A stretch of DNA of 45,086 nucleotides. Source: Clostridium sp. GTDB taxonomy: Bacteria; Bacillota; Clostridia; Lachnospirales; Lachnospiraceae. The position numbers and the translations under genes were made by a program. Under the pieces are notes generated by a model. It was not told the origin of the DNA, made no database searches, and saw nothing but the letters and a program-made list of their open reading frames with translations. Position 1 is the stretch's first letter. Every line of letters starts with the position of its first letter. Below, piece after piece: positions 25,354 to 32,791 of the stretch. The stretch lies in NCBI GenBank assembly GCA_004554205.1, contig SFNH01000006.1, forward strand, positions 1 through 45,086, written 5' to 3'.

Positions 25354-25484
25354 CAATGGTGACCTCCCTCCTGTTCCTCCGCAACATATCCCGGACCATG
25401 GCCTTCATTGACATCGGCAGACACATACATCAAGATGCCTGCACAGAGCGCCAGGGTCAGGCATACAATCGCCCAGTTTTTCAT
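25353..25484 (-). CDS. 43-residue single-pass membrane protein heading the Mrp-like operon
   Basis: This is a short gene with ATG at 25484 and TGA at 25355-25353. GGAGG lies eight bases before the start. The protein begins MKNWAIVCLTLALCAGILM, one strong hydrophobic segment, and continues with a 24-residue polar tail rich in Gly, Glu and His that ends EGGHH. The stop overlaps the MrpE start as TGATG. A good promoter lies 60 bp upstream, making this the first cistron of the operon. The family is not recognised. Position and topology suggest a small accessory subunit, in the way single-helix subunits join other respiratory complexes; the histidine end could bind a metal. Function is unknown. 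Confidence 0.7.
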   Translation of the reverse strand: MKNWAIVCLTLALCAGILMYVSADVNEGHGPGYVAEEQEGGHH

Positions 25485-25542
25485 CAGACAAACCTCCATT
25501 CCTTGCATTTTTTGTCAATATGCACAGTTTTTTACCTGTACG

Positions 25543-25571
25543 ATTTTAACATTCGTTATTTTTTCGGTCAA
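25543..25571 (-). promoter_or_regulatory. Promoter of the Mrp-like operon
   Basis: On the minus strand, TTGACC (25571-25566), a 17-bp spacer and TAAAAT (25548-25543) form a close sigma-70/sigma-A match. It lies about 60 bp before the first start codon. Just upstream of the -35 is the AT-rich imperfect palindrome AACAAATTTTGTT (about 25577-25589), a possible operator. The 245-bp gap (25485-25729) between this operon and divergent fdhD holds no other gene; no clear plus-strand promoter for fdhD was seen. Confidence 0.75.
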
Positions 25572-25729
25572 CAAGACAACAAATTTTGTTTATCGCAATA
25601 ATCAATGGGTGCTATCTTAAACCATAATGGGAATATTCGAAAAACCACTGGTCAGGCTCCGCTTCTTGCTGTAATAATGGATTGTGGGAAGATATCATTC
25701 CAGATTGAAGAAGAGAAAAGGATTCCATT

Positions 25730-26518
25730 ATGAAAAACGAATTTGATCTGTCAACCGCCACGGGAAAGACGCAGGGAGTGCTGCTTGACTTAAAGGACAA
25801 CAGCGCCGGAACTACCGATGACGAGGATATGCTGAGCCTCGCGTCCGAACACTTTCTGAAGATTTTTGTGAATGAGACGCCTGTTTTCCAGGTGGTCTGC
25901 TCCCCGTTCCATCTTGAGGAGCTGGCTGTCGGCCGCCTCATCTCGGAGGGGATCATTCAGTCCTTCGACGACATAGAGACCGTCTACCGGTGCGAAACCG
26001 GCGCGAGGGTGAAAGTATTTTTAAAGGAGAAGCGGGATTTCACGAGAGTGACCGACGGCCTTGACGTGCCAAGCTGCTGCACGGACAACAAGACCTTCTA
26101 TCAGTCCAAGACAGAAGGTCTCGCTCCGCTTACCCCCATTGAATGGAATAAAAACGATATTGAAATGCTGCAGAATACCTTAAAAAACGGTCTGCCGCTC
26201 CACTGCGCCACCCACGCCGTCCACGCCGCGATCCTCGCGAGGGACAGCCAGATCCTCTTTTTCTCGGAGGACTTAGGCCGGCACAACGCGCTGGACAAGG
26301 TGATCGGCTACGCGTGTATGAACGGCATCGACTTAAGCTCGTGTATCCTCTTTACCAGCGGGCGGGTTCCCACCGACATGGTCTCAAAGACGATCCGCGC
26401 CCGCATCCCGGTCCTGATCGGGAAAGGCGCGCCCACGGTCGAATCCGTCCGCCTCGCGAGGGATTTTAACCTCGAGCTGGTCCGGTGCCTCCCGGGCCGC
26501 CAGGTCATGATCTACTGA
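25730..26518 (+). CDS. fdhD: FdhD-type sulfur carrier for formate dehydrogenase
   Basis: This 262-residue FdhD passes sulfur from a desulfurase to the molybdenum cofactor of formate dehydrogenase, which needs it for activity. Family motifs are CSPFHLEELAVGRLISEGII near residues 57-76, EDLGRHNALDKVIG near 185 and SGRVPTDMVSK near 210. The GAPTVESVRLA stretch and a C-terminal PGRQVMIY complete it. The usual CxxC of FdhD is here the vicinal pair C116-C117 (PSCCTDN). It is divergent from the Mrp-like operon and converges on the TruA-like gene with a 7-bp overlap. Its desulfurase partner may be the enzyme at 30548-31714. Confidence 0.95.
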   Translation: MKNEFDLSTATGKTQGVLLDLKDNSAGTTDDEDMLSLASEHFLKIFVNETPVFQVVCSPFHLEELAVGRLISEGIIQSFDDIETVYRCETGARVKVFLKEKRDFTRVTDGLDVPSCCTDNKTFYQSKTEGLAPLTPIEWNKNDIEMLQNTLKNGLPLHCATHAVHAAILARDSQILFFSEDLGRHNALDKVIGYACMNGIDLSSCILFTSGRVPTDMVSKTIRARIPVLIGKGAPTVESVRLARDFNLELVRCLPGRQVMIY

Positions 26519-27594
26519 GCGGAGTCCTGTCCGCCCCGTCTCTCCATCTCGTACCAGGTGCCGTAAAGCCTGAATTCCATGATCTCCGCGGCGACGTTTA
26601 CGCCCTTGACGACCCTCGGCGTATACTCGCCGCAGGGTTCTCCCGCGCGGAGCCGCTCGCTCTCCCCGTCGATCGCCAGCACCTTTTTTGCGCCGTACAG
26701 ATACGACAGCCTGACCGCGTGCTCCACAAGTGCGGGGAAACGCCCGTCCTCGCACCGCATCACGATGACATAGGCGGCACCGTTCTTTTTTAGGGAGCTG
26801 CGCACGATGTAGTAATCGGCAAAATCATTGTTATTGTGGATGACATCCTCATAGATCGTCGCCGGGCAGACGCGCCTTAACATAAGACCCGCCGCGGACA
26901 TCTCGGGAGCCTTCTTATCCGGCTCTCTCAGCCGAAGCCTTTCCAGGATATCATCGGGCTTTAATTCCTCCCTGCCGATCCGGATCAATTCCCCCGTCAG
27001 CATCTGCACCATGTTCGGAAGGAAACCGTTTCCGCTGAAGCGGATCGTGACGATGTCGTCCTGCTTCGTGACGGCGCTGCTGTATATGGTTCGGAAGGGA
27101 TCGCCGCACACCTCTGTGGTGAAGCTGGTGAAATCATACTCCCCGATCAGATACTCCGCCGCCATCTGCATCGCTTCCTGGTTCAGCGGCTCGTGCACGA
27201 CCTGAAGTCCGTTTTCATCGCGCGCGACAAGCTCGGAAATGTTTAAGAAACGGTATTCATAATCCTCGATCATCCTCTCGCGGACAAACCGGTAGCTCTC
27301 ATCCACCTCCCGCGCCGCGCAGACACGGATATCGCTGCGGAGACGGGCGTTGCACTGCTTCACAAGCTCCTCCCCGTCCACATCGCCCGCAGTTGTAAAC
27401 AAGACCGGCATCACCCGGACACTGGCGCCCGGCGAAAGTCCGTCGGGCGCTGTGATCCGAATCTTCTCTTTTAAGACGCTGCCAAGCACCTCTTCCAGGA
27501 CAGCCTGAACCGTCCTCAGACCGTAGCTGGCATAAAAGCCGTAAAAGTTTCTCCCGTTATACGAGATGTGCAATTCCATTTTGCGAGTGCGCAT
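26512..27594 (-). CDS. TruA-like protein without the catalytic motif, with C-terminal extension
   Basis: This is a 360-residue protein. Residues 6 to about 255 follow tRNA pseudouridine synthase TruA: HISYNGRNFYGFYASYGLRTVQ at the start, YEYRFLN near 113, the EYDFTSFTT segment, and GNGFLPNMVQMLTGELIRIGRE ahead of a SAAGLML end. The catalytic GRTDAGVHA motif is absent. In an ungapped alignment Ser54 stands at the catalytic aspartate, with Asp51 three residues earlier. A 100-residue C-terminal region of unknown type follows. The start at 27594 has GGGGGA upstream. It is probably not a working TruA; an RNA-binding or other role is possible. Neighbours fdhD and selD hint at a link with selenium or formate enzymes, but this is unproven. 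Confidence 0.75.
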   Translation of the reverse strand: MRTRKMELHISYNGRNFYGFYASYGLRTVQAVLEEVLGSVLKEKIRITAPDGLSPGASVRVMPVLFTTAGDVDGEELVKQCNARLRSDIRVCAAREVDESYRFVRERMIEDYEYRFLNISELVARDENGLQVVHEPLNQEAMQMAAEYLIGEYDFTSFTTEVCGDPFRTIYSSAVTKQDDIVTIRFSGNGFLPNMVQMLTGELIRIGREELKPDDILERLRLREPDKKAPEMSAAGLMLRRVCPATIYEDVIHNNNDFADYYIVRSSLKKNGAAYVIVMRCEDGRFPALVEHAVRLSYLYGAKKVLAIDGESERLRAGEPCGEYTPRVVKGVNVAAEIMEFRLYGTWYEMERRGGQDSAQ

Positions 27595-27629
27595 AACATC
27601 CCCCTGCCGACGTTGAAATGCTCTGTTCA

Positions 27630-27647
27630 ACTGTACTTTTGTACAGT
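27630..27647. promoter_or_regulatory. Short perfect hairpin upstream of the TruA-like gene
   Basis: ACTGTAC, TTTT, GTACAGT: a 7-bp perfect palindrome with a 4-base loop, 36 bp before the TruA-like start. It could be an operator or an RNA hairpin in the leader. Confidence 0.4.
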
Positions 27648-27649
27648 GA

Positions 27650-27807
27650 TAGTAACAGTTCAGCCATACATCTTCTTGTTTTCAAAAAGCATGAAAACAA
27701 GAAGCTTTGATGTCCATCATATGTCAATTTGTGCAAAAAAGCGCTTATGCAAGCAAGCTTGCGCCACGCTTTTATGCACAAATTGCCGCATGGCTGAACT
27801 GTTACTA
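27650..27807. repeat. 158-bp cloverleaf-like inverted-repeat element
   Basis: The outer arms are perfect over 18 bp (27650-27667 with 27790-27807; they carry GTAACAGTTCAGCC). Inside are two more hairpins. One has 12-bp arms at 27672-27683 and 27693-27704 with a 9-base loop. The other has 11-bp arms at 27725-27735 and 27775-27785, prolonged inward by AAAAGCG / CGCTTTT and GCAAGC / GCTTGC. The whole can fold as a three-way junction on either strand. No coding capacity is seen. It resembles a non-autonomous mobile element or a structured intergenic repeat. The rest of the gap (27808-27922) is AT-rich with no clear feature. Confidence 0.8.
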
Positions 27808-27922
27808 ATTATACTATAACATTCCCGCAGGCAGGGGGTGTTCTCTGCACTCTTTTTATTGTGATTGCTGATAGGTACTACTATAATTTTTTATAAATCG
27901 TCTTTTATTGTGCGCTTCGGAT

Positions 27923-28963
27923 TTACTCCAGGCAGATCCAGGCATCCTCCCGCTCTGTCACATAGCCGACCGCGGAAGCATTCGGGATCCGCTCCTTAAG
28001 CTCATGCAGGCACGCGTCCGCCTCCTTTTCCGGGATTGCCATGAGAAGACCTCCGCTCGTCTGGGGGTCGAAGAAAATGTCCTGTAACGGCAGGGTGATG
28101 TCCTTATTTTTTACCGCCACCCCAGCCTCGGCATAGTCCCGGTTCCTGTACGCGCCTGCCGGGATAAATCCCATGGAAGCAAACTCATAGGCCTCCGGAT
28201 GGTACGGCACCTGATCTGCCGTGATATGGATCGTACAGCCGCTTCCCTGCGCCATCTCAAAGCTGTGGCCCATCAGCGAGAAGCCCGTCACATCCGTGCA
28301 GCTATGGACTCCGTACTTAACCATGATATCCCTGGCTGTGCGGTTTAGCTCTGCCATCTGCCTGTAGATCCGGGCGAGCACCGGCTCATCGACCAGCCCG
28401 GCCTTTGCCGCCGTCGTCAAAATCCCGATTCCCAGGGGCTTTGTCAAGATCAGCACATCCCCCGGTTTCGCGCCGCTGTTTGTCAGCACCTTCTTCGGGT
28501 GAACAAAGCCGGAGACTGCCAGACCGTAGATCGGCTCCGCGCCCTGGATGGTATGGCCGCCGGTGATGATCGTATCCGCTTCGTACGCCTTGTCATAACC
28601 GCCGCGCAGGATTTCCTGCACCATCCCCTTTTCCATCGTCTCAGCCAGACACATGATATTCAGCGCAAGCCTCGGCTGTCCGCCCATCGCATACACATCG
28701 CTCAAGGCATTCGCCGCCGCGATCTGACCGTACAGGTAAGGGTCGTCCACGATCGGAGGAAAAAAATCCGTCGTCTGGACAAGCGCCGTATCGTCCGTGA
28801 TCACATAGACGCTGGCGTCGTCACTCTTGTCGTATCCCACGATCAGCCTGGGATCCTGATGGCTCTTAAATCCCTCGAGCATGGATACCAGCGTCCCGGC
28901 CCCCACCTTTGCGCCGCAGCCGGCACAGCTTGCAAGTTTTGTCAATTTTACTTCTGTCTCCAC
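27923..28963 (-). CDS. selD: Selenide, water dikinase SelD (cysteine form)
   Basis: This 346-residue enzyme makes selenophosphate from selenide and ATP, the selenium donor for SelA and for other selenium uses. The active-site pair C16 and K19 is in CAGCGAKVG, so this SelD uses cysteine and not selenocysteine. Other family marks are GYDKSDDASVY near residue 43, TTDFFPPIVDDPYLYGQIAAANALSDVYAMGG near 64-95, GGHTIQGAEPIYG near 135 and DPQTSGGLLM near 305. It follows the YedF-like gene by 27 bp on the same strand, forming a yedE-yedF-selD unit. Confidence 0.97.
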   Translation of the reverse strand: METEVKLTKLASCAGCGAKVGAGTLVSMLEGFKSHQDPRLIVGYDKSDDASVYVITDDTALVQTTDFFPPIVDDPYLYGQIAAANALSDVYAMGGQPRLALNIMCLAETMEKGMVQEILRGGYDKAYEADTIITGGHTIQGAEPIYGLAVSGFVHPKKVLTNSGAKPGDVLILTKPLGIGILTTAAKAGLVDEPVLARIYRQMAELNRTARDIMVKYGVHSCTDVTGFSLMGHSFEMAQGSGCTIHITADQVPYHPEAYEFASMGFIPAGAYRNRDYAEAGVAVKNKDITLPLQDIFFDPQTSGGLLMAIPEKEADACLHELKERIPNASAVGYVTEREDAWICLE

Positions 28964-28990
28964 AATCTGTCTCCTTTTTGGCTCCCGAAG

Positions 28991-29197
28991 CTATTTGCTG
29001 ATCGAGAGCGTGTATTCGCCGGCGTTCTCCTCCACCTTCACCTGGTAGCCCTGATGTCCCGCGTAGCGGGTCACATTCTCACAGGCAGTCCGGTTGTCCA
29101 CGATCATCTGATAAGCATCCTCCTTTGACGCCATCGCCGCCTGGATCATGATCACCGGCTCCGGGCAGGAGAGCCCTCTTGCATCCAATACCTTCAT
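28991..29197 (-). CDS. TusA/YedF-like sulfur (selenium) carrier protein
   Basis: This is a 68-residue protein of the SirA/TusA fold. The CPEP in DARGLSCPEPV (residues 5-15) holds the single persulfide-forming cysteine of the family. Next to YedE and SelD it matches the short YedF-type protein often seen in selenium operons, thought to carry selenium or sulfur to SelD. The full-length YedF has an extra domain that is missing here. A second cysteine (in TACENV) is present. SD-like AAAGGAGACAGG precedes the start. Confidence 0.85.
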   Translation of the reverse strand: MKVLDARGLSCPEPVIMIQAAMASKEDAYQMIVDNRTACENVTRYAGHQGYQVKVEENAGEYTLSISK

Positions 29198-29230
29198 ATC
29201 CTGTCTCCTTTCTGTTGTCCTTTTTCCTGA

Positions 29231-30310
29231 TTATTCCGACTTGCGGAACGTATTGATGTACGCAATGCACGCCACCACAAGGATTCCGACAATTACGGCA
29301 ATCCTTCCGTTTGCGGTCGGTCCCTCGCCGCTGGAGGCAAGACCGAAGTTATGGCAGAACGCAGCGCCCACTAAAAGTCCGAGCACCGTGATGGCGCTGT
29401 CCGTATTTCCCTCACCCGACAGCACAAGCTGGCGCAGCGGACAGCCGCCCAAAAGCACACAGCCAAAGCCCACGAGGAGCATGCCGAGGAAGTTCCACAG
29501 CCCGTCGGTATGCGCGATCGGCTGTCCGGCGAAGCCGAGATTAAACAGGCTGCTGCCCGTAGCTGCGCTGAGTACAAGATTGCTCACGAGAGCCGCCGCG
29601 AAAACAGCGATAAACCCGAACAGAAGCTTCGTCTCTTTAAATAATACGACGTCGCGGATACCGCCGACCATGCACATCCTTGTCCGCTGGGCAAGCGCGC
29701 CCACGATGAGACCTGCCCCGAGGCTGACCGCGATCGCCGCGTGCTTCGCGCCCGGGCCGCCGCCCGCTTCAGTGAAGAAAATAAAGGACGGAGCCGCCAC
29801 CAAAAGCACGAGGAGAGCCGCCTGAATTACCGGGAATACCGCTCCCTCAGCCGCCGCCTGACGGTATGTGCGTTTCAGAGAATATCCGTGGTTCAAGAAC
29901 CACACGCCTGCCAGAATCCCGCAGACAAAGCCAACCAGACCGAGCAGCGCGTTCAAGTCCCCGCCTGCCAGGCGCAGGATCATGCGGAACGGGCAGCCGA
30001 GGAACATCAGGCAGCCCACCATCACAAAGAAGCCCAGCACAAACCGGGTCAGCGGAGAGCTCCCGCCGCGGACAGAGTATTCCTTTTTCCACAGAGCCAT
30101 GACAAAGCTTCCGAGCACCAGACCGATGATCTCCGGTCGGATGTACTGTACGGGCGCCGCCCTGTGCAGTCCCAGCCCTCCGGCGATATCACGCACAAAG
30201 CACGCGATACAGAAGCCCATGTTCGCCGGGTTTCCCAGAAAGACCAGGAGCGATGCGATCAGGCCGATTACGCCTCCCGCAATAATGATCGCTGTTTTTT
30301 CCTGTTTCAT
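29231..30310 (-). CDS. yedE: YedE-type putative selenium transporter
   Basis: This 359-residue membrane protein has about nine to ten helices and several cysteines in conserved places (NMGFCIACFVRD, LMFLGCPFRM, TRMCMVGGIRD, VLLGGCPLRQL). The YeeE/YedE family imports sulfur compounds; the branch found with selD and yedF is proposed to import a selenium compound. The start is the ATG at 30310 with AGGGGGA upstream; the longer frame passes through the promoter. It heads the yedE-yedF-selD operon and would supply selenium for SelD. Confidence 0.9.
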   Translation of the reverse strand: MKQEKTAIIIAGGVIGLIASLLVFLGNPANMGFCIACFVRDIAGGLGLHRAAPVQYIRPEIIGLVLGSFVMALWKKEYSVRGGSSPLTRFVLGFFVMVGCLMFLGCPFRMILRLAGGDLNALLGLVGFVCGILAGVWFLNHGYSLKRTYRQAAAEGAVFPVIQAALLVLLVAAPSFIFFTEAGGGPGAKHAAIAVSLGAGLIVGALAQRTRMCMVGGIRDVVLFKETKLLFGFIAVFAAALVSNLVLSAATGSSLFNLGFAGQPIAHTDGLWNFLGMLLVGFGCVLLGGCPLRQLVLSGEGNTDSAITVLGLLVGAAFCHNFGLASSGEGPTANGRIAVIVGILVVACIAYINTFRKSE

Positions 30311-30370
30311 TTTTAAATCCCCCTTTTCTTTAAATCCCTTTCGTACAGGATTTTCCAATTTACGACAAAA

Positions 30371-30400
30371 AGTATACCATTCCTTCGCCCACATATCCAA
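30371..30400 (-). promoter_or_regulatory. Promoter of yedE-yedF-selD
   Basis: Minus strand TTGGAT (30400-30395), 18-bp spacer, TATACT (30376-30371), about 60 bp before the yedE start. Confidence 0.6.
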
Positions 30401-30476
30401 TCATGATTCCGTATGGTTTTTCCGAATTTATCAGTTTTTTCGATAAGTAAATCAGTCCTCCGTTTTACTTCTGTAA

Positions 30477-30504
30477 TTGCAATACAGGAAATTTCTGATA
30501 AAAT
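30477..30504 (+). promoter_or_regulatory. Promoter of the cysteine-desulfurase-like gene
   Basis: TTGCAA (30477-30482), 16-bp spacer, TAAAAT (30499-30504), 43 bp before the ATG at 30548. It is divergent from the yedE promoter, so the two units share a 237-bp control region. Confidence 0.6.
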
Positions 30505-30547
30505 TATAAGAGTTACAAAGTATTTAAACACGCCGGGAGGATTACCG

Positions 30548-31714
30548 ATGAAGCGCATCTACTTTGACAATGCGAGCACCACCTTTCCGAAGCCGCAGGC
30601 GGTTCCAGACGCGATGTATCATTTTATGACACAGATCGGGAGCAACATAAGCCGCGGCTGCTATGAAAGCGCTTACAAGACCGAGGAGATCATATACGAA
30701 ACAAGAGAACTTCTGTGCCGAATGTTCGGGGGAGAGGACTGCAGGAATGTAATCTTTACGAGAAATGTGACCGAGAGTCTGAATGTCATCCTGAAAGGCT
30801 TTTTAAAGCCCGGCGACCACGTCATCGTCTCCTCGATGGAGCACAACGCCGTCATGCGGCCGCTCACCCAGCTCTCCAAAGGCGGCGTGACATTTTCCCG
30901 CGTCGAATGCCGCGCCGACGGAACGCTCGACCCTGAGGAGCTGCCGCGCTATCTCACCCCCGCGACCCGCGCCGTCGTCATGACGCACGCGAGCAATGTG
31001 TGCGGAACGCTTCTTCCGCTTCGCGAGGTCGGAGAATTCTGCCGGAGCCATCATCTGAAATTCATCGTCGATTCCGCCCAGACGGCGGGCGTCTGGCCCA
31101 TCGACATGAATGATATGAATATTGACGCCCTCGCGTTCACAGGACACAAGGGGCTTCTCGGCCCCCAGGGCGTGGGCGGCTTTTTGCTGAAAAGCTCCAT
31201 GGTTCCGCTTGTCGAACCGCTGATCTGCGGGGGGACCGGAAGCATCAGCCACACCGAATCCATCCCCGATTTCATGCCCGACCGCTTTGAGGCCGGAACC
31301 TTAAATATTCCCGGCATCATCGGTTTGAACGCCGGGCTTGCCTGGCTTAGAGAGACCGGCATTGACGCCGTGCGGGAGCACGAGCTTGCGCTGACCGGCC
31401 GCTTCCTCGACGGCTTAAAAAGCCTGGATCCGGGTTTAGAGAAGCTGCGCGTCGCGGGGCGCACGGACCTGTCGCAGCGCACCGGCGTCGTCTCCATCCA
31501 GCCCGTGAGTACAGACCCGTCGGAGATTGCGTTTCGCCTGGATGACTCCTACGGGATCATGACCCGTGTAGGCCTTCACTGCGCCCCCTCCGCGCACCAG
31601 ACCCTCGGCACCTTCCCCACCGGCACGATCCGTTTTTCGTTTGGATGGTGGAATACCGCTGAGGAAGTGGATCTGGCGTTGGAGGCATTAAAACAACTCA
31701 TAACTGTTCAGTAG
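30548..31714 (+). CDS. Class V aminotransferase / cysteine desulfurase family protein
   Basis: This 388-residue PLP enzyme starts MKRIYFDNASTTFPKP, the classic IscS/SufS-like opening. SSMEHNAVMRP (near 100), DSAQTAGVWPIDM (near 180) with the PLP-binding aspartate, and the lysine of TGHKGLLGPQG (near 205) are visible. The C-terminal loop MTRVGLHCAPSAHQTLG holds the reactive cysteine. The GGTGSISHTE segment places it in the branch of desulfurase-like proteins often found beside selD and yedE. It probably releases sulfur or selenium from cysteine or selenocysteine for SelD or FdhD; which one is unknown. GGGAGG is seven bases before the start. The last codons and the TAG stop lie inside a dispersed repeat, giving the odd ending LITVQ. 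Confidence 0.92.
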   Translation: MKRIYFDNASTTFPKPQAVPDAMYHFMTQIGSNISRGCYESAYKTEEIIYETRELLCRMFGGEDCRNVIFTRNVTESLNVILKGFLKPGDHVIVSSMEHNAVMRPLTQLSKGGVTFSRVECRADGTLDPEELPRYLTPATRAVVMTHASNVCGTLLPLREVGEFCRSHHLKFIVDSAQTAGVWPIDMNDMNIDALAFTGHKGLLGPQGVGGFLLKSSMVPLVEPLICGGTGSISHTESIPDFMPDRFEAGTLNIPGIIGLNAGLAWLRETGIDAVREHELALTGRFLDGLKSLDPGLEKLRVAGRTDLSQRTGVVSIQPVSTDPSEIAFRLDDSYGIMTRVGLHCAPSAHQTLGTFPTGTIRFSFGWWNTAEEVDLALEALKQLITVQ

Positions 31715-31726
31715 CTTCACAGTTAC
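31700..31726. repeat. Dispersed inverted repeat overlapping a gene end
   Basis: The 27 bases from ATAACTGTTCAGTA to CACAGTTAC match the copy at 9980-10006 at all but three positions. The TAG in CAGTAG is the stop codon of the desulfurase-like gene. Confidence 0.7.
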
Positions 31727-31736
31727 GGGTTTTCTT

Positions 31737-32768
31737 CTATCTCTGCACACGGCCGGAGCCATCGCCGCCCGCGAGGTTCTCCACATCGGCGCGGCTGACG
31801 AGGTTGAAGTCACCGGGAATGGTATGCTTTAACGCCGAGGCCGCGACCGCAAACTCGAGCGCCGCCTTCATGTCCCTGCCGTCGAGCAGCCCGCAGATGA
31901 GGCCCGCCGCGAAGGAGTCGCCGCCGCCCACGCGGTCAACGATCGGGGTGATGCGATATTTTCTGGAGTGATAGAATTCCCGGGTCTTACCGTCCATGAT
32001 ACAGGCGGACCAGCCATTGTCGGAAGCGCTGTGGCTCTCGCGCAGCGAGCTTACGATGTACTTAAAGCCAAACCTGTCCGCCATCCGGTTAAAGATGTCA
32101 ACGTATCCTGAGAGCTCCAGGTCGCCCGAGGTGACATCCGTGCTTCCGGGCTTAAAGCCGAGGACCTTCTCGGCGTCCTCCTCGTTTCCGATGCAGACGT
32201 CAACGTACTGCATCAGATTCGTCATGACCTTCTGCGCCTTTTCGGACGACCACAGCTTCTTGCGGAAATTCAAGTCCACGGATACCGTCACGCCGTGCGC
32301 CCTGGCGGCCTTTAAGGCAGCCTCGGTCAGCTCTGCCGCCGCGTCGCTGACAGCCGGAGTGATCCCGGTGAAATGGAACCAGTCGCAGTCGGAAAAAATC
32401 GCGTCAAAGTCGAACTCGTCCGCGGTCGCGGTCGAGATGGATGAGTGCGCGCGGTCATAAATGACGCTTGACGCGCGCATCGCGGAGCCGGTCTCCAGGT
32501 AATAGATCCCGAGCCGTTCACCGCTCCTTGCGATATGCTTCGTTCCGACATTGTATTTTCTGAGCGCCGCCACCGCGCACTCGCCGATCGGGTTTGCCGG
32601 TACAGCGGTGACAAACTCCGCCTCGTGTCCGTAGTTTGCCAGGGATACCGCCACATTTGCCTCTCCGCCGCCGTAGTTTACGTCAAACTCATCTGCCTGA
32701 ATGAATTTCTCGTTGTTCGGGGTCGATAATCTCAACATGATCTCGCCCATAGTCACTACCTTTGCCAT
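31737..32768 (-). CDS. kdgK: 2-dehydro-3-deoxygluconate kinase
   Basis: This 343-residue PfkB-family sugar kinase phosphorylates 2-keto-3-deoxygluconate for the next step of uronate breakdown. MGEIMLRLSTPNNEKF and the GGGEANVAVSLANYG signature (near 33-48) are at the start. The DRVGGGDSFAAGL motif near 280, with the catalytic aspartate, is at the end. The substrate follows from the neighbours kdgA and uxaA and from the typical length. A ribose- or fructose-type kinase is less likely. A strong hairpin repeat separates it from kdgA. Confidence 0.92.
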   Translation of the reverse strand: MAKVVTMGEIMLRLSTPNNEKFIQADEFDVNYGGGEANVAVSLANYGHEAEFVTAVPANPIGECAVAALRKYNVGTKHIARSGERLGIYYLETGSAMRASSVIYDRAHSSISTATADEFDFDAIFSDCDWFHFTGITPAVSDAAAELTEAALKAARAHGVTVSVDLNFRKKLWSSEKAQKVMTNLMQYVDVCIGNEEDAEKVLGFKPGSTDVTSGDLELSGYVDIFNRMADRFGFKYIVSSLRESHSASDNGWSACIMDGKTREFYHSRKYRITPIVDRVGGGDSFAAGLICGLLDGRDMKAALEFAVAASALKHTIPGDFNLVSRADVENLAGGDGSGRVQR

Positions 32769-32791
32769 TTTCGTCTCCTCCTCGAATCATC

